A DNA stretch of 52,587 bases from NCBI GenBank assembly GCA_947378425.1, contig CANCJV010000030.1, positions 1 through 52,587 of the forward strand, given 5' to 3'. The notes under the pieces were generated by a model that did not search any database, had not been told where the DNA came from, and saw nothing but the letters and a program-made list of their open reading frames with translations. Both the position numbers and the translations under genes were made by a program. Source of the stretch: Synechococcaceae cyanobacterium. Lineage in GTDB: Bacteria > Cyanobacteriota > Cyanobacteriia > PCC-6307 > Cyanobiaceae. Shown here piece after piece: positions 8,952-17,710 of this stretch (within the stretch, counting starts at the first letter, position 1; each line of letters starts with the position of its first letter).

Positions 8952-9845
8952 TTGACCATCCCTTCAACCCTGATCACCCTTCTGCTTGGCATGGGCCTTG
9001 TGCTGGTGGGCCTGTGGGTGGGTCAGAACGTACAGCTATTGCCCATCGACGCCAGCAGCAATGCGCCGGTGTACGACTCCCTTTTCCAGGTTCTCTTCAG
9101 TATTGGCACGATTCTGTTCATTGGAATCGTCGGTCTTGTGCTGTTCAGCCTGGTGCGATTCCGCAGGCGACCCGGCGACCTGGCCGATGGCCTTGCCATT
9201 GAGGGCAATCTGCCGCTTGAAATTGTCTGGACCGCAATCCCGGCAATCGTGGTCTTATTCGTCGGCATCTACAGCTACGACATTTACGAGCGAATGGGCG
9301 GCATGGTTGCCCTCAACGATCACAGCGCCATGCACCATTCTTCCGAAATGATGCAGGCCTCTGCCGGGCCATCCTCAACCAATACTGAGGGCGAAGGTAT
9401 CGCCATTGAACCTCGGGTTTGGGCTGGTATCGGGAGTAGTGGGAGCAGCGAAGGCAGCATGCCTGTGGAGGTTACCGCTATGCAATTTGCCTTTATTTTC
9501 CATTATCCCGACGCCAACATCACCAGCGGTGAACTGCACGTGCCGGTCAACCGTCCCGTGGAGCTCCGCATGAAAGCCAACGATGTGATTCATGCCTTTT
9601 GGGTGCCCCAGTTCCGCCTCAAGCAGGACATCATCCCCGGACAGCCCACCGTGCTGTCATTCACGGCCACCAGGGCTGGCAGCTATCCGATTGTCTGTGC
9701 CGAGCTCTGTGGTCCCTATCACGGCGGCATGCGCTCCACCGTGGTGGTCCATGAAGAAGAAGCCTTCAACAAGTGGTTTGAAACCAACGCTCCAGCGAAG
9801 CCAGCACCCACCGTCGCCAGTGCCTCCCTCACCCCCACCGCCTGA
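8952..9845 (+). CDS. ctaC: Cytochrome c oxidase subunit II
   Basis: Carries the dinuclear CuA centre that takes electrons from cytochrome c6 or plastocyanin. Three hydrophobic segments (about 5-24, 47-69, 88-110), then a linker rich in His, Met and Ser (about 115-170), then the cupredoxin domain. CuA ligands are visible: His214 in DVIHAFW, Cys249, Glu251, Cys253, His257 and Met260 in CAELCGPYHGGM. The start is a TTG at 8952: it gives MTIPSTLITLLLGM, the expected family N-terminus, and no ATG is available before codon 14. First gene of ctaC-ctaD-ctaE, 36 bases before ctaD. Confidence 0.96.
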   Translation: MTIPSTLITLLLGMGLVLVGLWVGQNVQLLPIDASSNAPVYDSLFQVLFSIGTILFIGIVGLVLFSLVRFRRRPGDLADGLAIEGNLPLEIVWTAIPAIVVLFVGIYSYDIYERMGGMVALNDHSAMHHSSEMMQASAGPSSTNTEGEGIAIEPRVWAGIGSSGSSEGSMPVEVTAMQFAFIFHYPDANITSGELHVPVNRPVELRMKANDVIHAFWVPQFRLKQDIIPGQPTVLSFTATRAGSYPIVCAELCGPYHGGMRSTVVVHEEEAFNKWFETNAPAKPAPTVASASLTPTA

Positions 9846-9881
9846 GCGTCCCGGAAAAGCCCAGCCCTTCACTTCCCAGCC

Positions 9882-11552
9882 ATGACCGTCGCCTCACCCA
9901 CAGACTTTGAGCCCAAGGGACTGCAACCCGAGGGCTGGTTGAAATATTTCAGCTTCAGCCTTGATCACAAGGTTATCGGACTGCAGTATCTAGTCACGGG
10001 GTTCATTTTCTATTTCATCGGCGGTGCCCTGGCTGGCGTGATCCGCATGGAGCTGACCAGCCCGATCAGTGATTTCGTCAGTCGCGAGACCTATAACGAG
10101 GTGCTCACTCTGCACGGCACAGTGATGATCTTTCTCTGGATTGTACCTGTGGTCAATGGTGCTTTCGGCAACTACTTGATCCCATTCTATGTCGGCGCGC
10201 GCGACATGGCATTCCCTCGGCTCAATGCCGTGGCCTTCTGGCTCATACCACCAGCTGGCATCCTGTTGATTGCCAGCTACTTCATCGCCGGTGGAGCTGC
10301 CCAATCAGGCTGGACCGCCTATCCACCACTCAGTCTGACAACCCCAGCCATCGGTCAGGTGATCTGGATCCTCAGTGTGCTGTTGCTGGGAGGCAGCTCG
10401 ATCTTCGGGGGCATCAATTTCATCGCCACCATCCTCAAGCTCAGACGACCTGGGTTGAAGTTGATGCAACTACCGATGTACTGCTGGGCCATGCTGGGTA
10501 CCAGCATCCTGGTCGTGCTCTCCACGCCGGTTCTTGCAGGCACCTTGATCCTGCTGAGCTTCGACATCATTGCTCACACGGGATTTTTCAATCCTGCTCT
10601 CGGAGGCAATGTGGTGGTGTACCAGCATTTGTTCTGGTTCTATTCCCATCCAGCCGTTTATATTATGGTGCTGCCTGCCTTCGGACTTGTCAGCGAAATA
10701 CTTCCAGTTCATGCCCGCAAGCCGTTGTTCGGCTATACCACCATGGTGTATTCCATCCTCGCCATCGTTGTACTGGGTCTGATTGTCTGGGCTCACCACA
10801 TGTTCACCAGCGGCACCCCACCCTGGATGCGCCTCTTTTTCACGATTGCAACCTCATTCATCGCCGTCCCAACTGGCATCAAGTTTTTCAACTGGTTGGC
10901 AACACTCTGGGGCGGCAAACTTGCCTTGAACAGCGCCATGCTGTTTTCCTGTGGCTTCATCATCAACTTCGTCTTCGGTGGCATTACCGGAGTTGCCTTG
11001 GCCCAGGTTCCCTTTGATATCCACGTCCACGACACCTACTTTGTGGTTGGCCACTTCCACTACATCGTTTATGGAGGCACCGTTTTTGTGATCTTCGCCT
11101 CCGTCTACCACTGGTATCCCAAGTTCACCGGCAGGCTGCTCAATGAAGATCTCGGTCGCCTGCACTTCCTGCTCACCTTCATCGGCTTCAACCTCTGCTT
11201 CACCCCCCAGCACTGGCTCGGCCTCAACGGCATGCCGCGCCGGGTCGCCGAATACGACCCCTCCTTCACCACCCTGAACCAGGTGAGCAGTGTCGGCGCC
11301 CTGCTGATGGCGATCAGCACCCTGCCCTTCCTGATCAATGTGATATGGAGTGCCTACGCCGGCCAGATCGCCGGTGACAATCCCTGGAATGCTCTAACCC
11401 CGGAATGGCTCACCGCATCACCACCCCCGGTGGAGAATTGGCTGGGTGAGGCCCCCTTGGTCACTCACCCTTACGACTACGGGATACCAGAGGGCAAGAT
11501 TGATCTCAGAGTCGCCAGTGGCGCTGATCTCTGGTTTGGAGGAAAACGATGA
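9882..11552 (+). CDS. ctaD: Cytochrome c oxidase subunit I, A2-type
   Basis: Catalytic subunit of the aa3-type terminal oxidase, 556 residues with 12 helices. Heme a ligands are His78 (TLHGTVM) and His393. CuB ligands are His256, His305 and His306 (WAHHMFTSG). Heme a3 is held by His391 (VGHFHY). His256 and Tyr260 form the expected crosslink pair in FWFYSHPAVY. The K-channel lysine is in PTGIKFFNW. Helix VI carries the YS motif and lacks the D-channel glutamate of GHPEV, which defines the A2 subfamily. The stop overlaps the ctaE start (ATGA). The enzyme reduces O2 to water and pumps protons in the cytoplasmic or thylakoid membrane. Confidence 0.98.
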   Translation: MTVASPTDFEPKGLQPEGWLKYFSFSLDHKVIGLQYLVTGFIFYFIGGALAGVIRMELTSPISDFVSRETYNEVLTLHGTVMIFLWIVPVVNGAFGNYLIPFYVGARDMAFPRLNAVAFWLIPPAGILLIASYFIAGGAAQSGWTAYPPLSLTTPAIGQVIWILSVLLLGGSSIFGGINFIATILKLRRPGLKLMQLPMYCWAMLGTSILVVLSTPVLAGTLILLSFDIIAHTGFFNPALGGNVVVYQHLFWFYSHPAVYIMVLPAFGLVSEILPVHARKPLFGYTTMVYSILAIVVLGLIVWAHHMFTSGTPPWMRLFFTIATSFIAVPTGIKFFNWLATLWGGKLALNSAMLFSCGFIINFVFGGITGVALAQVPFDIHVHDTYFVVGHFHYIVYGGTVFVIFASVYHWYPKFTGRLLNEDLGRLHFLLTFIGFNLCFTPQHWLGLNGMPRRVAEYDPSFTTLNQVSSVGALLMAISTLPFLINVIWSAYAGQIAGDNPWNALTPEWLTASPPPVENWLGEAPLVTHPYDYGIPEGKIDLRVASGADLWFGGKR

Positions 11553-12202
11553 CCAGCTTCGCCCCAGGCTCCCCCAATCCAGCGGGAGCCCCCCTGACAT
11601 CCACTGCGGCCGAAGCACCTCAAGCAGCCCAGTCACACCCCACGGGAGATGACCATGGCGGCCATGTCGATGCCCGCCTATTCGGTCTGGCCACTTTTCT
11701 TGTGGCTGATGGCATGACCTTCGCCGGCTTCTTCGCCGCGTACCTAACCTTCCGGTCCGTTAATCCCCTCCCCGCAGGCTCCAACTATGAGCTTGAACTG
11801 ATCCTGCCGACGATCAACACCGCCCTGTTGCTGATCAGCAGCGTGACCTTCCATCGGGCGGGCAGCAATCTGCGCAGCGGCAATCGTTCTGCCTGTCGCA
11901 GTTGGTTGCTGGGCACCGTGGCCCTGGGCGTGGCCTTCCTTGCTGGCCAGATGGTTGAGTATTTCAACCTACCCTTTGGCCTCACCGACAACCTGTTCGC
12001 CAGCACCTTCTATGCCCTTACGGGCTTCCATGGTCTGCATGTCACGCTCGGCGTGATCTGCATCCTGATCGTCTGGTGGCAGGCCCGCCAAGGCGGCCGC
12101 ATCAGCCACGAGGAGCATTTCGGGCTGGAAGCCGCGGAACTCTACTGGCACTTTGTCGATGGCATCTGGGTCGTCCTCTACGGGATTCTTTATCTCCTTT
12201 GA
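11549..12202 (+). CDS. ctaE: Cytochrome c oxidase subunit III
   Basis: A 217-residue membrane subunit that stabilises the oxidase. About 40 polar N-terminal residues are followed by five helices, the number found in short bacterial forms rather than the seven of the mitochondrial protein. Family motifs: FLVADGMTFAGFFAAY, QMVEYFNL, FYALTGFHGLHVTLG, and the final AELYWHFVDGIWVVLYGILYL. The ATG overlaps the ctaD stop by four bases, so the two are translationally coupled. Confidence 0.96.
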   Translation: MTSFAPGSPNPAGAPLTSTAAEAPQAAQSHPTGDDHGGHVDARLFGLATFLVADGMTFAGFFAAYLTFRSVNPLPAGSNYELELILPTINTALLLISSVTFHRAGSNLRSGNRSACRSWLLGTVALGVAFLAGQMVEYFNLPFGLTDNLFASTFYALTGFHGLHVTLGVICILIVWWQARQGGRISHEEHFGLEAAELYWHFVDGIWVVLYGILYLL

Positions 12203-12308
12203 GGCCGGCCCTGTTGCCTGATCCAGTGTTTGTTGGCCACAATCACCTCATTGCATCCTGCATATCGGCCCGATGCCAGCCACGAGTGGAACTGAGGGAA
12301 CCGGCCCC

Positions 12309-12674
12309 ATGCTTGAAGGCAAAGCCCTGTTGGACAAGGCCCGCTCACTGAGCAACCGGCCAGAAGACCAGATTGCCCGAGGCTGTGGCTACGTGGGACC
12401 CAGTGGGAGGGTCCTGAAAAAGAGCTTCTACAGGGCCTTGGTGGCCGCCAAGGGATACACCCTTCCCTCCAGTTCAGGTGGCGGCGGCGGACTGAGCAAG
12501 GGCCGCCAGGCTGAGTTCCGCACCCGGGTGCACGGCAATGGCAACCTGCTGATCGGCCAGGCTTACACCCGGCGCATGGGACTGGAGCCCGGTCAGGAAT
12601 TCCGCATCGAGATCCACAGGGAAACCGGGGCCATCTGGCTGCTGCCACTTGAGGACAGCACACTCAAAGACTGA
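12309..12674 (+). CDS. AbrB-family transcriptional regulator (cyAbrB)
   Basis: A cyanobacterial AbrB-like DNA-binding protein of about 121 residues; this family tunes carbon/nitrogen metabolism and other genes. The N-terminal helical region starts MLEGKALLDKARSLSN, followed by ARGCGYVGPSGRV and FYRALVAAKG. The C-terminal swapped-hairpin DNA-binding domain runs from FRTRVHGNGNLLIGQAYTRR to the end, including LEPGQEFRIEI. The ATG at 12309 matches the family N-terminus and has GAGGGA upstream; an in-frame ATG at 12273 would add 12 unconserved residues. It lies 106 bases after ctaE on the same strand and could be read from the oxidase unit, but its target genes cannot be told from here. Confidence 0.9.
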   Translation: MLEGKALLDKARSLSNRPEDQIARGCGYVGPSGRVLKKSFYRALVAAKGYTLPSSSGGGGGLSKGRQAEFRTRVHGNGNLLIGQAYTRRMGLEPGQEFRIEIHRETGAIWLLPLEDSTLKD

Positions 12675-12920
12675 GTTGCTGCCTTGAGGCGCTCGGTCGG
12701 TTGGACCAACCAATCGACCTTGATTGACAAGCTCTGATCGAGGCGTGCGCCAGCTCGGCAAGACCCCAACTGAGCGGTCTGGCTGGAGGCACCGTCTTGA
12801 ATCGCTTGCCTCAGATCACGATGGTCAGCGGACTCAACGCCAGCTCAGCACCTGCGCTGCGGCAAGCGGCACGTGGCTCAGCCGAGTTCTGAGCCCTTGC
12901 CATGACTGGATTTCAGCCGT

Positions 12921-13520
12921 CTACAGCTGGCTGCGGCCGTTCAGCCGCTGGCCGTGGAAACTGGCGCTGAACGTGAGCAGGTCGATGCCGCTGAAGATGA
13001 AGCTGATGCCAACCAGCAGTCCGAGCACGGACAACAGGTTGACCGGCCTGATCGTCAGAATCAGCAGTCCCAGGATCATGGTGACAAGGCCGTTGGCCAG
13101 GCCCCAGCCCCAGCCACGCACCTCGCGATGGCTGACGGCCACCACCGTGGCCACCAGCCCCTCCAGCAGGAACACCACGCCCAGGGCCAGCGCCAGGGTC
13201 GCCACCTGAATCGCAGCGGTCAGTGGCCCTGCGGCCAGCTGGCTCACCATCCATAGCCCAGCCACCAGCAACAGACTGGCCACGACCAGCCGCCAGAAGG
13301 TGATCCATCGCCGCAGGCGGGCTGCCCGCGTGAGGGTGTTGATCCAGCCCACCAGCCCGCCGACCAGGAAGGCGATCGCCACCACCGCCGTCACCCAGAC
13401 CGAAGCCACGAGCGGAAAAATCAGGGCCAGCAGCCCCAGCACCACCATCAGGATGCCTTCAGCCAGGGTCAGACCCCGCAGGGAGTCTTCCGCGCGCTGC
13501 AAAGGGGTTGGGTGGTTCAT
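12921..13520 (-). CDS. HdeD-family (DUF308) membrane protein
   Basis: A 199-residue protein with six hydrophobic helices in three pairs, the hallmark of the HdeD/DUF308 family. Helix pairs contain ILMVVLGLLALIFP, FLVGGLVGWINTL, VASLLLVAGLWMV, VFLLEGLVATVVA, LVTMILGLLIL and VGISFIFSGIDLLTFS. HdeD proteins are linked to acid or envelope stress in enterobacteria; the cyanobacterial role is unknown. It begins 89 bases beyond the end of ribE on the same strand and converges on the cyAbrB gene across about 245 bases. In that gap I see only a short GGTTGG/CCAACC palindrome near 12700 and no T-rich terminator. Confidence 0.85.
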   Translation of the reverse strand: MNHPTPLQRAEDSLRGLTLAEGILMVVLGLLALIFPLVASVWVTAVVAIAFLVGGLVGWINTLTRAARLRRWITFWRLVVASLLLVAGLWMVSQLAAGPLTAAIQVATLALALGVVFLLEGLVATVVAVSHREVRGWGWGLANGLVTMILGLLILTIRPVNLLSVLGLLVGISFIFSGIDLLTFSASFHGQRLNGRSQL

Positions 13521-13609
13521 GGCAGCGGGTGGGGGCAGTGGTTAGGGGCAAGAGCCCGATCGCAGCCTGCCAAGGGCTGCAAGCTCTGGCAACACCCCAG
13601 CTGCCGCCA

Positions 13610-14293
13610 TCAGCCGCCCCAACCCTGCTCAGCCAACCAGTCGGCGGTCAGCGGTATCTCAGCACCAACGTCGATGGCGCCTGGGTCGGTCGCCGCCAGC
13701 AGGCGCTCCGTGTATTTCGCCAGCAGATCCGCTTCAAGATTGACGCTATCGCCCGGGCGCCGATCCTGCAGGGTGGAGTTGGCCCAGGTGTGGGGAATCA
13801 CGGCGATCCAGAACCTGGCGCCATCCCTGGAGCAGCCGGCCACCGTGAGGCTGACGCCATCGACGGCCACCGAGGCCTTCTCACAGACATAACGGCCATA
13901 AGCGGGCTCGTTCCAGGCCAGCTCCAGGCGCCAGGACGCCTTCTGCCGCTCAATGGCCAGCACCGTGCCGACTCCATCGACATGACCACTGACCAGATGC
14001 CCCCCCAGCCGGTCCGAGAGCCGCAGGGCGGGCTCGAGATTGACCCGCTCGCCCCCCTGAGCTCGCGCCCCCAGCAGACTGCGCCGCAGGGTCTCCTCAC
14101 TGACATCGGCCCGGAAACCGGCTGCTGCTCCAGCCTCCCCCAGCAAGGCGGCCACGGTCAGGCAGATGCCGTCGACCGCCACACTGTCACCGAGGGCAAG
14201 GGCGCCGAGACGACCCGGGATGTCCAGGTGCACCTTCACCCCGTCAGGGCAGCGCTCCAACCGGCCGATGGCCTGAACCAGTCCGGTGAACAT
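13610..14293 (-). CDS. ribE: Riboflavin synthase, alpha subunit
   Basis: Dismutates two 6,7-dimethyl-8-ribityllumazine molecules to riboflavin plus a pyrimidine dione. The two tandem lumazine-binding barrels are clear: the first starts MFTGLVQAIG and includes GDSVAVDGICLTV and FRADVSEETL; the second starts at SGHVDGVG and includes CEKASVAVDGVSLTV and IPHTW. The ATG at 14293 gives the invariant MFTG start; an upstream start in frame would add 11 unconserved residues. Length (227 aa) is normal. Divergent from the BFN gene across 71 bases, too short for an FMN riboswitch, and none is seen. Other rib genes are not in the window. Confidence 0.97.
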   Translation of the reverse strand: MFTGLVQAIGRLERCPDGVKVHLDIPGRLGALALGDSVAVDGICLTVAALLGEAGAAAGFRADVSEETLRRSLLGARAQGGERVNLEPALRLSDRLGGHLVSGHVDGVGTVLAIERQKASWRLELAWNEPAYGRYVCEKASVAVDGVSLTVAGCSRDGARFWIAVIPHTWANSTLQDRRPGDSVNLEADLLAKYTERLLAATDPGAIDVGAEIPLTADWLAEQGWGG

Positions 14294-14364
14294 CCCTTTG
14301 CCGCGGTTCTTCTGGCCATAATCCAATAGCGGGGTGTGATGACAGCCAGGAGCGGACCCGAACC

Positions 14365-15009
14365 ATGGTGGAAATGCAAGTGGCGGGGATCGCCCTGGAT
14401 GCGGCCAGCCGCAGCCCGATCGTGTTGCTGCGCGATCCCTCCGGCCGCCGTCAGGTGCCGATCTGGATCGACCAGGCCCAGGCCCAAAACATCCTGGCCG
14501 GCCTCGATGGCCGGCGACCGATGCGCCCCCTCAGCCACGATCTGATGGTGGACCTGCTGGAAGCGGGCGATCTGAAACTGGAACGGGTGATCATCCACGC
14601 CATCGAGGACAACACCTTTCGAGCCGTCCTGAAACTGGTCAAATCCGGGGGCGAGTCCCTGGAACTCGATGCCAGACCCAGCGACGCCATCGCCCTGGCC
14701 CTGCGCTGCAACAGTGGCATCTGGATGCTGGAAGAGGTCGTCGGTGATGCCTCGATTCCCGTCGATGCGGAGGCCGACGCCGAGGAAAAGGCCGATTTCC
14801 GTCGCTTCCTCGAGCGCACCAGCCCGGCGGAACTGATCCGCCATCTCTCCAGAGGGGCAGGGGAACCGGAAGGGGCTGCAGGCCTCGAGAACCTGCAGAA
14901 GCTGGAGCCGGAAGCGGGGCCAGCCGGCGAAGTTCCACCGCAGCCTCCCGCGCCCCCCAGCGAGGAGCCTCCCGAAAGATCCCCGGGGGACAGCGAAACG
15001 AACCCGTGA
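14365..15009 (+). CDS. Bifunctional nuclease (BFN/DUF151) domain protein
   Basis: Residues 1-135 are a BFN domain, recognisable by MVEMQVAGIALD, LLRDPSGRRQVPIWI, RPLSHDLM and the conserved ELDARPSDAIALALR. Relatives have been reported as RNase/DNase or as DNA-binding proteins. The last 65 residues are Pro/Glu-rich and probably disordered. Its TGA overlaps the GTG start of the aldo/keto reductase (GTGA), so the two genes are translationally coupled. Divergent from ribE. Confidence 0.9.
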   Translation: MVEMQVAGIALDAASRSPIVLLRDPSGRRQVPIWIDQAQAQNILAGLDGRRPMRPLSHDLMVDLLEAGDLKLERVIIHAIEDNTFRAVLKLVKSGGESLELDARPSDAIALALRCNSGIWMLEEVVGDASIPVDAEADAEEKADFRRFLERTSPAELIRHLSRGAGEPEGAAGLENLQKLEPEAGPAGEVPPQPPAPPSEEPPERSPGDSETNP

Positions 15010-16148
15010 CGGCTGAAGCCAGCCGCCGGCCCTTCGGTTCCGGGCGGCCGGTCTCCCTGTTCACGCTCGGCACCATGCGTGCGGTGGCCAGCAGCACCCA
15101 GATGGAGGCCCTGCTGACAGCTGCCATGGCCGCGGGCATCAACCATCTGGAAACCGCCCCTGCCTATGGACCAGCCGAGTCCTTCCTCGGCGCGGCGCTT
15201 CAGGAGCTGGAGCGCCGAGATCCCCAGCAGCGCCTTGGGCTGGTGATCACCAGCAAACTGTTGCCAGGCCTGACGCTGGCGGAGGGCAAAGCCCAGCTGG
15301 CGGCCCTGCTGCGCCGTCTGGGGATCAAACGGCTCGACAACCTCGCCGTGCACGGCCTCAATCTGAGCGAGCACCTGCACTGGGCCCTGCATGGGCCCGG
15401 CAGAGAGCTGATGGCCTGGGCCCTGGGCGAAGGGCTGGTGGGCCAGGTGGGCTTCTCCAGCCATGGCCCCTCACCCCTGATTGCTGAGGCCCTGGCCTCG
15501 GCTCGGTTTTCCTTCTGCAGCCTGCACCTGCATCTGCTGGATCAGGAACGGATCCCCTTGGCCCGTGCCGCCCTGGCCGATGGCCTCGGCGTGATGGCCA
15601 TCTCCCCGGCCGACAAGGGCGGGCGTCTTTATGATCCACCCCCCGATCTGGTGGCCGACTGCGCCCCCTTCGCGCCTCTGGAGCTGGCCTATCGCTTCCT
15701 GCTGGCCGAAGGTATCAGCACCCTCACCGTCGGGGCCGCCCAAGCCTCCGACCTCGCCTGGGCCAGAACGCTGGCCGGCGCCGACCATCGCCTCACGGGC
15801 GCCGAACAACGGGCCTTGGAGCAGCTGGAGCGGGCGGGCCCCAGCCGACTGGGGGAGAGCCACTGCGGCCAGTGCCGCCAGTGTCTGCCCTGCCCGAGCT
15901 CCGTACCGATCCCAGCCCTGCTGCGGTTGCGCAACCTGGCCCTGGGCCATGGCATGGAGAGCTTCGCGAGCGAGCGCTATGCCCTGATCGGCCGGGCCGG
16001 CCACTGGTGGGAACAGCACGATGCCAGCGCCTGCAACCACTGCGGCGACTGCCTGCCCCGCTGCCCCAGGGAGCTGCCGATTCCGGACCTGCTGGCCGAG
16101 ACCCACCAACGGCTGGCTGCCCCGCCCCGTCGCCGACTGTGGGGCTGA
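15006..16148 (+). CDS. Aldo/keto reductase with C-terminal Fe-S cluster motifs
   Basis: An NADPH-dependent oxidoreductase-like TIM barrel (residues about 15-270) fused to a cysteine-rich tail. Barrel motifs include LGTMR, INHLETAPAYGPAE (Asp replaced by Glu before the catalytic Tyr), VITSKL with the catalytic Lys, and AVHGLNL. The tail has two closely spaced cysteine clusters, CGQCRQCLPCP and CNHCGDCLPRCP, of the type that bind [4Fe-4S] centres; this architecture occurs in a known subfamily of aldo/keto reductases. Starts with GTG overlapping the BFN stop. Substrate unknown. It converges with the solute-binding-protein gene. Confidence 0.9.
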   Translation: MTAEASRRPFGSGRPVSLFTLGTMRAVASSTQMEALLTAAMAAGINHLETAPAYGPAESFLGAALQELERRDPQQRLGLVITSKLLPGLTLAEGKAQLAALLRRLGIKRLDNLAVHGLNLSEHLHWALHGPGRELMAWALGEGLVGQVGFSSHGPSPLIAEALASARFSFCSLHLHLLDQERIPLARAALADGLGVMAISPADKGGRLYDPPPDLVADCAPFAPLELAYRFLLAEGISTLTVGAAQASDLAWARTLAGADHRLTGAEQRALEQLERAGPSRLGESHCGQCRQCLPCPSSVPIPALLRLRNLALGHGMESFASERYALIGRAGHWWEQHDASACNHCGDCLPRCPRELPIPDLLAETHQRLAAPPRRRLWG

Positions 16149-16312
16149 GCTCGGGCACCCCGAGGAGCCTGTTGCGCCTGGATCACCGCAGAGACGTCGA
16201 GGCCTGTTGCGCCGCCCAGCCAGTTCAGATCGGAATCGAACGGAGTGGGCAGTGAAGGGATCTGGGGGGTTGGTTCGCCTGAATCATCACCTGCGCCATC
16301 GATCTCGAGCAC
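16149..16312 (-). other. Possible small coding remnant (GTG at 16312), open into the reductase 3' end
   Basis: Reading leftward from a GTG at 16312, the first 45 codons give an unusually protein-like sequence containing IPSLPTPFDSDLNWLGG and GLDVSAVIQAQQ, rich in Asp, Leu and Ile. Most non-coding frames here are Arg/Pro/Ser-rich instead. The frame continues antisense into the aldo/keto reductase and stops at 15977. There is no clear ribosome site and no recognised family. It may be a small gene, a decayed gene end, or chance. A T-loop-like GTTCGATTCC in this stretch does not fold into a tRNA. The remaining 110 bases up to the next gene show nothing. Confidence 0.25.
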
Positions 16313-16421
16313 TGGATGGTCCTGGAGCGAGGACGCTGGCGAGACCTGACGGAGACCGCACCGGCATCGGCAGGGAGCGAGTCGGGTCCTTTGGCTCGCA
16401 ACGGTCCATCGGCAACGCGGC

Positions 16422-17489
16422 CTAGGTCGCAGGACTGGCGGCGTCCCAGAGGGCCTGAAGCTCCGCCCGTTCGGCCGCGCTCAGGGGTGGCAGATCCCTG
16501 CAGCGGGCGAGCACCGCCGCCGGTGGTAACAACAGGCTGGCCTGAGCCGCAGGGAAGGGGGCCACGGCCCGCTGCAGCACCGCCCGTGGCAACGGCGGCA
16601 CCCAGCCCGAGGCCAGCAGCCGGGACAACAGCGGCGGCTCCAGGACGGCCGCCAGCCACTCCAGCGGCGGACTGGTGGAGGTGCTTGCTGCGGTGGCGGC
16701 AGAGACGGGCTTCAGCAGCAGACTCCAGCCCAGGGGTGCGCCCTGCTCCGGCAGGATCACACTGAGCCTTGGATCCCGACGCAGCAGGGGCACCACCCGC
16801 GGACGGGGTAGCACCAGGGCCTCCGCCTCACCGCTGAGCAGCAGGTTGAGGCCATGACGGTCGTCCTGGGCGAGGACGTTCCGACGCAGGCGACGCAGCC
16901 GCTCCGGATCTCCGTCCACCAGGGCCATGGCGACCCTGGGGCTGGAGGGCAACACCAGCTTTCCCCTGAGGCTCTCATCGAGCAGCAGGTCCCAGCCCTC
17001 GCCGCGCCGACGCTGAAGATCGGGGCGATCACGCAGCAGCAGCACCCAGGGATTGCACGACCAGGGAAAAGCCAGATTCGGGGCTCCCTCGGGGGCGAAC
17101 AGCCGACTGACCGGCCCCGCCTCAGGCGCCAGCCTGGCCAACAGTTCCGGGGTACCGATCGGCTCAAAACCGCTGCGGGGCAGCTCCGTGGCCCAGCCAT
17201 CCCCTAGCTGCACCATGGAGGACTGGGTGCGAGCCGCGAGCACCGCAGCCGCATCATCGAGCAATTTCAGCTGCCAGGGCCTGGGCAGCCGGGCACTCCA
17301 GGCTGCGGGCAGATCCCCCCGGGAAGCAAGCAGCAGGGGACCCTGTCCCCGACAACCGCTCAGCAGGCCCAGGCCAGCGATCGCCCCCAGCCTCAGCAGC
17401 TGGCGCCGGCGCAGGCCTCCGGCGGCGGTCACCGGCCGGGCCAGGGACGTCACCGGCGGGGACGAGTGGAAGGGGTCGGGAGCGGCCAT
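16422..17489 (-). CDS. Extracellular solute-binding-like lipoprotein
   Basis: A 355-residue exported protein. The N-terminus has a twin-arginine stretch (LRRRQLLRLGAIAG) running into a lipobox (LLSGC), so it is probably exported, possibly by Tat, and lipid-anchored at Cys46. The body resembles periplasmic binding proteins of the spermidine/putrescine or iron type: a first lobe with WQLKLLDDAAAVLAARTQ, the hinge-like LAFPWSCNPWVLLLRD, then WDLLLDESLRGKLVLPSSPRVAMAL and GWSLLLKP. No transporter permease or ATPase is adjacent, so the ligand is unknown. The ATG at 17489 is chosen because it leaves a complete signal. Its promoter must lie in the 220-bp gap before the UPF0284 gene, which holds nothing else I can see. 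Confidence 0.8.
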   Translation of the reverse strand: MAAPDPFHSSPPVTSLARPVTAAGGLRRRQLLRLGAIAGLGLLSGCRGQGPLLLASRGDLPAAWSARLPRPWQLKLLDDAAAVLAARTQSSMVQLGDGWATELPRSGFEPIGTPELLARLAPEAGPVSRLFAPEGAPNLAFPWSCNPWVLLLRDRPDLQRRRGEGWDLLLDESLRGKLVLPSSPRVAMALVDGDPERLRRLRRNVLAQDDRHGLNLLLSGEAEALVLPRPRVVPLLRRDPRLSVILPEQGAPLGWSLLLKPVSAATAASTSTSPPLEWLAAVLEPPLLSRLLASGWVPPLPRAVLQRAVAPFPAAQASLLLPPAAVLARCRDLPPLSAAERAELQALWDAASPAT

Positions 17490-17710
17490 TGCTCGACCGT
17501 AGGCGCTGACAACTTCCCCCCCGAAGGGAGCGCATCAGCGAGACACCGCCCCCCCAGAGCGAGGTCTCTCTAGGGCAAGTGCCTCGCCGGATCCGCGGGC
17601 CTGCCAGCCTTCAACCACCAAGCCCTCTCTGCAGGATCCGAGTCGGCCAGCTCGTTGCAGCCACCCACGGCAACCGAGCTGAGCCGTGGATCCAGGCGGC
17701 GCTGCGGCGC

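Noticed and set aside
16230-16262. GTTCGATTCC on the minus strand, resembling a tRNA T-loop
   Set aside because: The flanking bases do not form the T-stem, and no acceptor or anticodon stems can be found.
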